From Phallusia mammillata (taxonomy: Eukaryota; Chordata; Ascidiacea; Phlebobranchia; Ascidiidae), in NCBI GenBank assembly GCA_003260075.1, contig QLIY01000574.1, positions 33,038-97,037 on the forward strand: a stretch of DNA of 64,000 bases. The letters are read 5' to 3'. The notes below the pieces were generated by a model. The model did not search any database and was not told where the DNA came from. It saw only the letters and a program-made list of their open reading frames with translations. Position numbers and translations under genes: made by a program. Positions 33,701-44,631 of the stretch are shown one piece after another. Numbering within the stretch: the stretch's first letter is position 1; every line of letters starts with the position of its first letter.

Positions 33701-36700
33701 AAGGACTTTTATGAGGATATTGTTTTAGCTTTTTGGTACATTTGACTGGATGTTGGCAAACAATAATTATGTATTGGTTCGACACTTAGCAAACGAACAA
33801 TTATAAAAAGTGTCGCAAGAAAGTCGTGGTGCAGATTGCAATTGCTAAATTGAAGTTGATTAAATTGATCAGCTTATTTAACAAATTTGTCCTTGCATGC
33901 AAAAAATAAAGTCACTGTTAAAATCTAGCAATACGGTGACCATATACCCTAACGTTTTAAAGTCAAATTTGCTTCTGGCATTTTGGCAAGAAATCTGTCT
34001 CATGGCTTGGTTTCGCAGGAAAATACCAAACCGGGTGTAGGTTTGCAAAACGACACTTCCTTGTGCGCTGACGACATGAACGATCAACCTTTGTCTCTTG
34101 TACGGAATGATGCTTCAGCAACACAATCTTTAAAACAAGGGTAGGAATATCCCTAAAAGGCCTTTTCAACACCAGTTCGACATTGATTTTTTAATTCGTG
34201 TAGACGCGAGGGTGGTCTAAATTCTATCATATCCCAATTGCATAACAAAAGGGCAAACATTGGAGTTGATGCAGTATCCCCAGGTGCTATGGAATCCTTG
34301 GATTTGAGGGTGAGTTCTTCCACCAACGGTTCAGGGAACAGAAAAAGACGAAATGATTCCTCTCATAATGACTATGCTGTAAGTAATTTTTTTGACAAAC
34401 TTAAAGTTTTGTGAGTTTTTTTAATTTTTGGTTTACTTGTTTGTATTTGTAAGATCGTGCTATTTGAATTTTTAAATTTAAACCTTTTTTCCTGTTAGAG
34501 TGACGTTGATGAAGATCATTCCGTTTCCTCGTCGAAAAAATATCTCTCTGATGCAGATGAAAGTAAGTACTAGACCTAAACCCATATTTGATGACCTCGG
34601 TTTGGTTGCGTTTTATAAGTGTTATGGACTTGACACGACTCTAAACCATATCTGTACAACTTTTCCCATAGTGTTTGAATTGAAACGTTAGTGCAAATAA
34701 GTTACCACACTAATTTTGTTATTCGTTTGTGTTATCTTTAATAAGTTATTTGTTTACCGACAACCGTATATTTTCTTATTGCAAAATTGCCTTTAAATAA
34801 CAGTTTATTATTGTAAGATTACCGAAATCAGAGTTACGATCAAAACAGTGGAAACACCCAAAGACAACGGTACGTCAAAAACAATTTGCTTTCATTCATT
34901 TCAATTATCGTATTCTATAATTTTTTGATTGTACTCGTACAGTACGCAGCCTAATCCACGTTGGGAGAACGAAAGATCAGCGGACCCGCAAAACACTTTT
35001 AACCAGTGGTTAAACACCGAAAATGGCTTCAGGCCGTTTCATCGTCCAGGTTTTGGATATAGCGAGTATGCTTTATACGATGCAATGAAAAGGGCAGTCG
35101 CTTCGGTTGCAGCTCAACCAAATGGTTACTGCACACAGCCTCCACCTATGACCACGCGCCACACCGGAGGAGGTTTGTGACACTACTCATGTAAAAATAC
35201 TTTTGTAAACATGAATTTGACGCATATATTGTACTAACTTAAGGCAAGAAGCAGCCCATGATGGAATTGACTTCGCCACGCAACAAAAACCTGGACAGAA
35301 AGATGTCAGACGTATACTCTGACTGGGATTATCCAAAACCAATACCTCAAAACATGGAGCCTTTAAACGGAAATAACATGTACGTAGATTTGACTTACAA
35401 CTGACGTGCTACTTTAAGACGCTCACAATTCTTCTTTAATACAGGTTCAATGATGTTCCTTTTCACAACCGGGTTGATCTTCGCACAAAAATACCCCGAT
35501 CCACCCCGGACCACAACAACAACTGGTTTAACATCCCTTCGTCACATTTTCAGTCAGAAAACAAAATGTCATTTTGTGACAGTGCAAGTAAAAGATACGG
35601 CTTGAAATCTGACAAACGAGGCAAAATTGGAAGAAGTCCTTCGTCGCATAAAACGCGTTCGAAAGTGGGAAACAGTAGGCAATCAAGCAATCAAAAGATG
35701 GTGAATCTGCACAATCACGCTATTCCCATGATGTCACTAACTTTTAAAAACAAAAGAATAAACAAGAAAAGCGACTCAGAAAAAGTAACCAGGTTGGTTC
35801 GGACTTCATATTTCCGTCCAAGTTTTCATCTTGAGCTAACCCAAATACTTTTAACTTAACCCAAGTAGTATCGCGATCACAACAAGTTATATTGTCCTCT
35901 TGGTTCTGTTGTGTCAATAAACCTGATATATTCTGGCTTACAAACAGTCTGATAACGTTGAACTTAATTTGTTGCATTAGATCTTGTCAGAGAAGTACCG
36001 ACTCGAGCCCACCGGCCCTTGCATCAAACGCTTTCCACACATCAAATGATAAACATGAAGCAACTTTTTTAAAACCGTCAGATGTATCAAGGAGACTAAG
36101 TTCAAGCGCACCACCTTCTCAAGTATATGCGGAAGCAGGGTAATTGGTTCAAATGAGTTAATTGTAATAGTGTTAAAAGCAGTTCAGAGGCAAAAATCGT
36201 TACTGTTGTTTCTCTTTACTTTCTTGAGCACAGCGGGCAGCGGTGAATGTTTATGTGGTTTCACTTCCGGTATGCATTTTGCCGAGCCTGTCCGGCTGGC
36301 TTGGTAGAGTGGTAGGCTTGGTAGAGCCTTACAGTGGCTCTCACACCGTGGGCTCGCATATGATCACCAACTAGCTTTTCCATTTTTTTTCAGCGCTTTA
36401 AGACCCCTTTACTTCGCCACAAAGCTAGACCCGTACTATGATTTAAGTATTCAACATGTACTGATGTAACTTCCTTACCACCCTTTGTCTTCAAAGATTT
36501 TCCTTCCCTGTGATATTATTTAGAACGCATTTTGAGATATATCTTCCATATTTCCTCAAACACTGTTTCTGTTTTGACAGCAACACAACTTTTTCATCAG
36601 CAAAGCAAGCAAAACATTTTGATTTTCACAACGGAGCAAAACACACATCAAGTGCACTGAGTCCCACACCATCTCAATCTGTGTTTGGCGACCTGGTTCA

Positions 36701-37249
36701 GGGAGAATGCAATAATAGTGATGCAACACCTTGGCAGGAACTCAGTGCGGCCTTGGATGAAATGGGGGCGTGGACTGTGGAAACAGTTTGTCAGTTTTTG
36801 GACGAAATTGGATGCGGACAATATGAACAAGTAAGTCGGATGCTATGCTCATGTGTACATTGGATAAAAAGAGGATATCACAGGCTTAAGGATTTTCTCG
36901 CTATATGCTTTTAGTCCTGCATGCTTATTTTTTCGTAATTGCGAAGTTAAAATTGCAGTGTGATACAAAACCTATGTCATTTTGTACGTAGGTGTTTAAA
37001 GACAACAAAATTGATGGCGATGCCCTTCCACTGTTAGTTGAGCGCCATCTAGTTGATAAAATGGGTCTGAAACTCGGACATGCACTGAAAGTCATTGCCC
37101 GAGTACACCGACGCCTAGGAACGCATCTTTCGCTTGTAACCAACCAACATTGTCCAATAACATGGCCGCATGGTTTTTACGGATCACATGAAATGTGCAA
37201 GCAATTTGAGCAATCGAAATCTGAAACCAACGAAGATTGCACACCCTGA
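27785..37249 (+). CDS. SAMD11: SAMD11: SAND and SAM domain transcriptional regulator
   Basis: Exons: 27785-28224, 29074-29181, 29393-29604, 29727-29939, 31741-31943, 34019-34140, 34204-34378, 34499-34562, 34818-34869, 34943-35172, 35244-35379, 35445-35792, 35981-36139, 36581-36830, 36992-37249. They total 2,970 nt in phase (989 residues). A SAND domain (about residues 300-390; NEFQFISGRETAKDWKRSIR) precedes a motif LQVHPPVCECDYC that matches the start of the human SAMD11 short isoform (LQVHPPICDCPGC). The C-terminal SAM domain (about 886-950) has IDGDALPLL and MGLKLGHALK, as in SAMD11/SAMD7. The middle is Ser/Asn-rich and disordered-looking. SAND domains bind DNA or chromatin; SAM domains polymerise, and vertebrate SAMD7/SAMD11 are linked to Polycomb repression in photoreceptors. 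The in-frame ATG at 27698 is an alternative start. A nuclear role is inferred from family. Confidence 0.93.
30043..30465. mobile_element. Non-autonomous hAT-like element in SAMD11 intron 4
   Basis: Ends CAGTGTTTCCTAACC and TTGGGAACCACTG, with a perfect 8-bp duplication tattaata at 30035-30042 and 30466-30473. The subterminal ggtcgc motif occurs near both ends. 423 bp, no coding capacity. Confidence 0.92.
31331..31723. mobile_element. TA-flanked MITE abutting the SAND exon of SAMD11
   Basis: Terminal inverted repeats CCGTATTTACTCGATTATAA and its near complement ending at 31723, bordered by TA on both sides (31329-31330, 31724-31725), as for Tc1/mariner-type elements. The interior repeats a taagccgc unit many times in both orientations. 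The right end lies 17 nt from exon 31741, so the element provides the region where the branch point should be. Confidence 0.85.
32119..32851. mobile_element. hAT-like element in SAMD11 intron 5, carrying a nested SINE
   Basis: Ends CAGGGTTGGGGAACCTGGGCC and AAAGGTTCCCCACCCCTG. Perfect 8-bp duplication aactatac at 32111-32118 and 32852-32859. 733 bp including the SINE inserted at 32390-32548. No transposase frame. Confidence 0.92.
32390..32548 (-). mobile_element. tRNA-derived SINE nested in the hAT element
   Basis: On the minus strand the element begins near a box A-like TGGCCGAATGGCC and has a box B-like GGGTTCGAATCCC, the internal RNA polymerase III promoter of tRNA-derived SINEs. It ends in a G run (C run on the plus strand). 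A 12-bp target duplication cataatgcaatg flanks it (32378-32389 and 32549-32560). About 159 bp. Confidence 0.88.
36285..36375 (+). mobile_element. Possible tRNA-derived SINE remnant in a SAMD11 intron
   Basis: The string ggcttggtagagtggtaggc resembles a tRNA box A, and about 40 nt later cgtgggctcgcatatgatc could be a worn box B. No target duplication seen. Weak call. Confidence 0.3.
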
Positions 37250-38708
37250 CGGGAACTGCCCTGCGAAATCTTTTCCAACATTGTGCACTTACTACTGTGA
37301 AAATTTGCTTTTGTATTTGTTCCTTTTTTATTTTTACAACATATTCATTTGCGTTATAGTAGTAACGAAACTGATCTTTAACCAATCACAACAAAAATTT
37401 TGAATGCATTATACGTTTAGCAAAAAAAAATAACATTTTTTCGGTAAATTGTTTATCTTATTTTCTAAAATGCTTGTATTGATTCTGAGATGATGATTTC
37501 CACTAACTTAATGTGAAAGCAAATGGGTAGTAATTCAGGCTTTGATGCTGTGTTTGGGTATTTGCGTTTGAACTATTTTACAGACATTAAAATTTTGCGC
37601 GGTTGCAGGAGACAAATGCCCTTGACCTTGACGATTGTTAACCTTTTCCTGTAGCTACTTTTATACTCAGATTGATACTCGTACTATGGTTAAGAAAAGC
37701 ATTCACTGTCTTGATAAGTTTCGATTCGAATGATCTTTTCATTATTAATGATTTTTGTGTTCTTTCTTCCGCGTGCGATTTTTTAAATTTTATTATACGT
37801 CCAGGTTAGATTGAAAGTGAACTTTCCAGACTGGATTATTTGATCACATCACGCATGGTTACCAAAAATCTGAAAAAATCTTGTACGGAAACACCTAAGA
37901 TACTCGGTCACTCCGTTTGTTTTTCCAAGATGCCAGCATGATAATAGGACACGTAGTTTAGCATGTCATTTCACCGAAGGCTATGCAAAAGATGATTACA
38001 TCTGCATATTTGCCACCCTACTAACTTGTTCAGTCGCATTGAACATATTCTTTTGGAAACACATAACAAATAATTGATTGGTGGCAGACCGATTAAGCTT
38101 TGCGGATTTTAGAAATGGAAAAGCCCATATTTTGTATGCTTTTGCTACGACGCACAGAATGTGTCATATAATCGAATAAATTCGGTTAGCTTTTCTTTTT
38201 AACGTGAACATATATAAGTCGGGCTACAAGAACAATCCCCACATTGCCTATAGCATGGCCGTGTATATCACAAACCTCCCAACAAGGTCTTTAAATTCCA
38301 AGCTTATAACATACAAATTGTTTTACGGTCATTTTCTGCCTTAACGTAGTAGAACGTCATGAAGTAGTAAAGTTTGTTCCCAAATACAACTCAAACGATT
38401 CTTCTAAACATTACTACATTACTAAACACCATCCACATAGCCTGTATTCCTGCGTTTGTAGTTATCAGCAAGCACATCTTGTGAAAAAGGCGAACGTTCA
38501 CTTCTACAAGTAACGACATCAGTTCCAGACAGATAGATAGCGAACAGATGATGAAACATAGTAGACTGTTTCGTAGCTATAACAAGAGGTTTTCTGTTTG
38601 TCTTTCAGCGTTAAACAGGTTTTAAAACAGCAAAACAATAAAGACAAGTTTTTTTAATTTACCTGCGGAAGAAGTTTTAATCTTCACCGGAGTATCCTCC
38701 TGAGCCCG
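37250..38708. other. Spacer between SAMD11 and Wnt; nothing recognised
   Basis: A+T-rich sequence with no supported reading frame. AATAAA at 38175-38180 might end the SAMD11 transcript. No repeats with clear ends were identified. Confidence 0.5.
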
Positions 38709-41700
38709 ATGTTCATTGGCCTGGAGGGTTATTTATTTGTTTATTGTTATGTTCTCATAATGCAACTTTTGTCATACACTTCATTTATTGTCATTGGATT
38801 GGCTGTAAACCTCAGATTTGTGGCCAGCGGTCGAAACTTTTCTCGGTAAGTTTGAAAATAAACGATACCGTTTCAGGTAAATTTAAATGATTATGCTTTC
38901 GTGGTTTGGTTAGACGCAGAAGAATAAAACGTATCCGTAAGTTAGGCGTATATGAAACATCTTATGAAGTAACACAGCGTGGGCAGTAAGGTATAGATCG
39001 CTTAATATGTTCTTTAAAGCAGACAAGAGTTGTTTGCACTTTATTCAATTTCCATTATTTAGGCATAGTCGAACAGTTTACTCAGGGTTGGGTATGTAAT
39101 GTTAACTTGGAACAATTGACAGTGTAGTAAATCACGTGCCGTTCTTGTAACAGAACCTAAAAACCTACTCTTAAATTTTGCAATATTTTAGAACTGGGAC
39201 CAATCTCGGGAGATCGCAAGAAGATTGTGGAAACCAAAGAACCGACCCCAGTGTTATACGGTTGGTTTTCCATCAATTAAGAAGACTTTAAAACTGAATC
39301 ATAAAAAATAATTTCGCGTGAATTTAGAGCAACGATGTCCGCTGTCTGTGAGGGAAAGAAACTTGCCGTTCAAGAATGTCAGTACCAGTTTCGTTTTGAA
39401 AGGTGGAACTGTACGATTTTGGACAACGGTCGGGGGCAGTTGTCAAGAATAAAACAAAATGGTAAATATTTGGAACATTACGAAATTTCTTGCTGTAACT
39501 AAAAAAAACTTTGTTTAGAAATTAAATACAGCCTACTATTGCGCAATATTATTGCGTTACTTCGTTAAGTGAAAGAAAGATTTCTTTGCAAGTGTTGCGT
39601 AAAATGTGCTTTGTTTCATATTGTCCAAAAATAGACTTTAAAAACCCTTGATCGCTTTTTATGATTTAAAGTGGTTCGTAAGTTCGTGTTAAAATTATGT
39701 CAAAGTCAAATAAGCTGTCACCTCTACTTAGAGCTGACAAGGAGGTTTAAAAGAGGTACTCAGCCCGCAGCACAATCAACGACGGGATATTCAATTTTAA
39801 CTAAATTTCCATGATAGCAGAAATAACATTTTTTGTTGCATTTCAAAAATTACTCTAGCAACTAAAGAATCAGCTTTTGCTGTTGCCATTGAGACTGCTG
39901 CTGTGGCTTACAAAATCACCAAAAGCTGCAGAAGTCAGGCAAATGAGGAATGTGGGTGCGATAAAAGCGAAATAACCAACGACACAAAGGGTGGGTTAAG
40001 TGAACTGTAAGCCTACTGCCTGGACCAGAAGCGGTTTTAACATTTGACTTTAATTATTTTTACTAAAGGTGGAAAGGGAAGCTCGAAGCGAACCAGTTGC
40101 AGTGACGATGTGGAGTTTGCCATTTCCCGAACGAGAAGTATTTTTGGAAACAGTGAAAGCAAAAGACACGACGCTCGAGCAGCGATGATGCAACACAATC
40201 GAGAAACAGGGTTTAAAGTAAGGGTGTACAAATTTACAATCGACATTTGAAACAGATTCAAACATGTTTGGTGAAAGTGATGTAAGAACTGTGACCTTTT
40301 CTAACCACATCTGCACGTGTACCGAGCAGTGTTTGCCGTACAATGGGTCATAATGTTGCAATTTAAACCTCAAATAGGTTAGGCGGCAGATCACTGAAGA
40401 AATAACATCGTAAATCAATCCAGCTTTCTTTGGCGAGTAAACTTTCTCCTCGAGAACACTAATTTGTATGAGCAAAAGCAAATAGCGACAGGAAAATTAT
40501 TCAATACATTTATCGCGTTAAACAAACGATTCATAAAAGTCCATCAAACCATAATCACATTTTGACCAAAAGATGTAATTTGTTTCGGGTAACTGTACAG
40601 AGAATTATTATGTACACCGTTACGAAATTCTATCCAAAAATGTGCTAAAATTGAATGACTGTAAACTGATACCAAGGAAAAAAGACGCAGTTATTGCCAA
40701 CACGAGAAGCAAAGGCATTATCCATGACACCATCGCTACACGTTGAACTTCACCAAATTGACTCTGCTACCTAGACAAGGTTTTCACAACAAATGTTATG
40801 AAAACCATGTTGGCTCTTTCTCCATGACACTTCTCTTGCGTGGGCACCCATTTCATAGCGATAAGATTCGGATAAACGTTGACACAAGTTATCTGTCTAT
40901 TTCGATAATGTTTTGGGTACACATGTAAAACAACTTAAGTTTAGTTTAATGTTTACTCATGCCAATTATACGAGTTCGGCTCCCAGTAAAATTTAGAGCA
41001 CAGATTTTCGATTTTGCGAATTTTTTGCGAGAATTTGGCTTATGCGTGAATCGTGGAAATGTAAGTAATTTAAAAATCCTAGTTAAGGCACTTCCTACCG
41101 AAAATTAAAACGCTTTTAAGAAAATTTATAATTGCTGACCTGTAGCACATTAGGTTCATTTTACAGGTTTACAAAACCCATTTAGGTTCCACCCACAACG
41201 ACGTTAGGAATTTAAAAATGTTGTGAAGGATCCGCCCGTTTGTTGGTGGCCAATTGCTCTTGTTATTAGGGTATCAAGTTTCGCGCTATATACGTCTGTC
41301 TGGCACTTACTTGGTGCTACTAACGTCTGCCTCAAAAGGAAAGTTTTACACGTAAGTTACGTCAAAATTCTACGAACAAATGTAATTGGAAGGCTAAGGT
41401 AGTGGTTTAATCTGCAAAAATTGGTTGAAAAGCTACTACATACACAAAACGTTTGGCCAATGCAAAAACGAGATCGTTTTCTGTTTAAACAAGGCTTTTG
41501 ATGTGCAAGTTATATTTACACGGCAAATTCGCATATTCTTTGAAGGTAATTGCGACAAAAGATGACTGTCGGCGTGTACCTACAGGGCAGTGGAAAGAAT
41601 TAAACAACCTTCGTAAAACAATTGAAAAAATTTTGAACAAGCATCGTCCAGTAAATGATATGCCTGATACAATCTTACTTCCTGCGGATCGACAGGCCGA

Positions 41701-43030
41701 AACGTTGGTAAATGTGCTATGCAACCAGTGGCACCACCTGGACAAAACGCGTTTTGTCACATATCACATCATGGGAAAGTAAATAAGAACATTATCGTTT
41801 GACTGCGTTCCGTGTGCTTTGCGCCATACAGCTTTAGTTTTTGACCTTTGATGCGAAAACTGAAAAAGTAGACTCATTTTACCCAAGCAGTCCAACATTT
41901 CCACTTTCTTTAGTCTACTTACTTTAGTGCGGTGCTAATGAATAGAAAAGGCAGCTCGGTAAATGAAATGATTGTAAAACTTGTAAATAAATTTCATTTC
42001 GCTCTGTTTGCATCCCATCTATTCACCAATAAAGTAAACTGTTAAATATCGAGCCGGAATTACAGGTAGTACGAAAACATCAAAAAGTTCGGTGTCGATG
42101 TCACGGTCCAACAACATCGTGTATAACGCAAACCTGCTGGCGAGAACTGAAACAATTTCGACACACCGGTGAAGATCTAAAATCTCGATACAACCAAGCA
42201 ATCCGGGTCACAGTCCGACAAGATGGTCCACCCATATCCCTGGTGCCAGTCAAGAAAAAAACTCGATTAAGCAAACAACGCCTGGTTTTTCTTGAAAGAT
42301 CGCCCAAGTATTGCGATTACCGACCCAACGAAGGTGCGTATCATTTAAGTTTTTATGCAGACAAAAATGGCCGGACTTAATTCTATCCTACACATCTGTA
42401 AAAATTGTGACAAATGTTTTTGGTTTTTAGTATTTATTCTTCTAGTATTTTTATTCTAATAAGATAAACAATCAATTTGTTGAACGGGTATAAACAAGTT
42501 TGTGGACATAAAAAAATTGTTTGTTACCCACAATTCTTGTGTCGTTTTATGTTGCTCCAGTGCTTTCGCAACTAAATCAGTTCAAAAAAATTTATTCAAC
42601 TTTCTTTTTTATTCAAATATTTTTCGCACTTAACGTTTAATGCCGATGTATAGTCACGTACACGCTAATCACAACTACTACTGTATTTCAAGGTTATCTG
42701 GGCGTAAGCGGAAGAGTATGTAACAAAACATCAAGTGGGCGAGACGGTTGTCGCAAATTGTGTTGCGGTCGAGGATTTAAAACAGAACTACGCAATCAAA
42801 CAACGCGATGTAACTGCAGATTCACGTGGTGTTGCCGAATCGAGTGCGAGACGTGTAAAGAAGTTGTAAACATCCATACATGTAAAGCGGGACGAAAAAG
42901 GAAAGACAGAAAGGGAAGAAGAAAAAATCGAAAGTCGCGAAGACGAAAAAAGCCTGCCAAACACCAAAGGCGTAGTTTGGCACAAACAAACTACCTAGAT
43001 CGTAATGTTATGCTTGACAGCACCACCTGA
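38709..43030 (+). CDS. Wnt9: Wnt9-like secreted ligand with basic C-terminal tail
   Basis: Exons 38709-38845, 39192-39260, 39328-39461, 39859-39990, 40069-40217, 42066-42333 and 42693-43030 total 1,227 nt in phase (408 residues). The start is followed by a hydrophobic signal region; an internal ATG at 38760 would also work. QECQYQFRFERWNCT and KESAFAVAIETAAVAY match Wnt9/14/15 better than other Wnts I remember; subfamily is less sure than family. The mature part has 24 Cys, the full Wnt complement, with the C-terminal block CRKLCCGRGF and WCCRIECETC. The thumb-loop motif, normally CHGxSGSC, reads CHGPTTSC: the acylated Ser is Thr. After the last Cys come 48 residues, 20 of the first 30 being Lys or Arg. 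Wnts signal through Frizzled receptors after lipid addition by Porcupine. Whether this one is lipidated is open. Confidence 0.93.
41546..41778 (+). CDS. Unrecognised exon-like open frame inside Wnt intron 5
   Basis: A 233-nt open segment bordered by tttgaag and a donor GGAAA|gtaaat, within a longer open frame 41498-41782. The translation includes DDCRRVPTGQWKELNNLRKT, MPDTILLPADRQAETLVNVL and CNQWHHLDKTRF. I do not recognise it. It starts in phase 0 but ends in phase 2, so it cannot be a simple cassette between Wnt exons 40069-40217 and 42066-42333, which already join perfectly. It may be a fragment of another gene or of a mobile element. Confidence 0.25.
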
Positions 43031-44631
43031 CACGTTAATTGCAAGCAACTTTGGCAATTGACAGAACTGCTACGAGAAGGATTTACAATCCACAAAACGC
43101 ATTGGTCTCAACATATCTTTACCTTCTATTTAACAAAACAAACTCTAAATAAGACAACTTTGCAATGAACAAACAATTTATCTGTCCATTCTTTTGATTT
43201 AGCGCTTTTACCTAATCTTGCCCTTCGCGATTTTTTCAACAAGCTTCAAGCACATAATGAAGTGTTTAAACGTGACCCAAAACAGAACAAGCTCCATGCC
43301 CAAAGACAAAAAGGATCACATACAATCAAATGTATAAAGATAGAAACAGTGCCAAAATCAGAATGTAATTTTGCTTAAAAAGGGTACGGTGAGTTTTGAC
43401 TGCTGTAAACGGCAAATACAAAAGGATAAAAAACTGCATGAATTTTGGCAGTAAACTAAGGAGTGCAAAGGTCGGTTTAAAAATGAATACAGCATGTTAT
43501 TGTCATCATAAGATTGCAACGGATCTACAAAAACTAGCACATCAAGTAGAAACACAGAAGTAACACAATGACAAAACTAAGATGCACAAAAACAACACTA
43601 CACACAACAGTTTAATTCCAGCTGCACCATGATCCTAAGAGCTTCAAGATAAAAATTTGCACAATTGGCATTAAATAGTGGCATAGCACAAGTTTACTTA
43701 ACTACAATGTTGCATTGTCTTGTAAACAACAACTTGCATGATTCAACTTAGTGAAGAAAACACAAAAATATATTTTAAAGAAGCCTTTGAAACCAAGGAC
43801 ACAATATTGAAGACATTTGGCATGAAGGAAGTAATTCTGGGACGCTGAGATTGACTATTTTTAGACACCACTTGTCATTGGCTGGAGATGAACACTTTCA
43901 TAGTTCGCATTTTTCTAAAAAAGGTATTATAACTGTGTCAAACAAAACTCTTTAGTTTCTTACCTGACAATGGTTGCATTAACAATACGAACTGGCATTT
44001 AATATGTTGGAATGTATGGCTGACAGAAATCCATAAAAAAATGAGAAAAGTGGCTTTCTATTTGCCACACTTAAAACAGGAACACTTATATCCTAAGTTA
44101 GTGGATCTTAATTGTCAATAACTGTTTTTTTGCAAGCAGAAAAGAATGGATCCACCACATCAATTTCTACTTGAAAATGGAATTAAGTTCAGATTCCAAA
44201 TTTTACCCAACCTCACTTCTTATCCATGTCCTTTTACATTTACTATGCTTTGCTTTCCAAAAGTAGAAGAAAAAATACACACAATTCTAAAAGTTAGACC
44301 TAAATGTAAAGCTACTGACACCATCAATCCTCCACATTCCAAAAATTGGGTACCTTTGGAAAACTATTGGCCAACAGTTTTAACATCTACTAAAAGTCAC
44401 CCATAACATCACAAACATTGACAAATTAAAACGACATGTTGGGGCACAGGTGCAACAAACTATGGCAGAATAAGTAAATTACTGCATATGGCAGAATAAG
44501 CGGTAGGGTTGTAAATGGGTAATTCAACTTCAAGTTACAAATAGATTTCAAATACTATGCTATGTTCCAACCAACCAAACATGCATTTCTTGATTTGTGT
44601 ATTTTGGAAAAAATAAATAAATAAGTAGTTG
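43031..44631. other. 3' UTRs of convergent Wnt and ELAPOR genes
   Basis: No supported coding sequence. It lies between the Wnt stop (plus strand) and the ELAPOR stop (minus strand), so it should hold both 3' UTRs. An 86-codon plus-strand frame at 44146-44406 has no recognisable features. Confidence 0.5.

Noticed and set aside
38914-39091. Two small exon-like segments (38914-38936, 39063-39091) in Wnt intron 1
   Set aside because: They have fair splice sites, but joining them puts the conserved Cys-containing Wnt exons out of frame; exon 1 joins 39192 directly in phase.
44146-44406. 86-codon plus-strand frame between Wnt and ELAPOR
   Set aside because: No domain, in the expected 3' UTR region of convergent genes.
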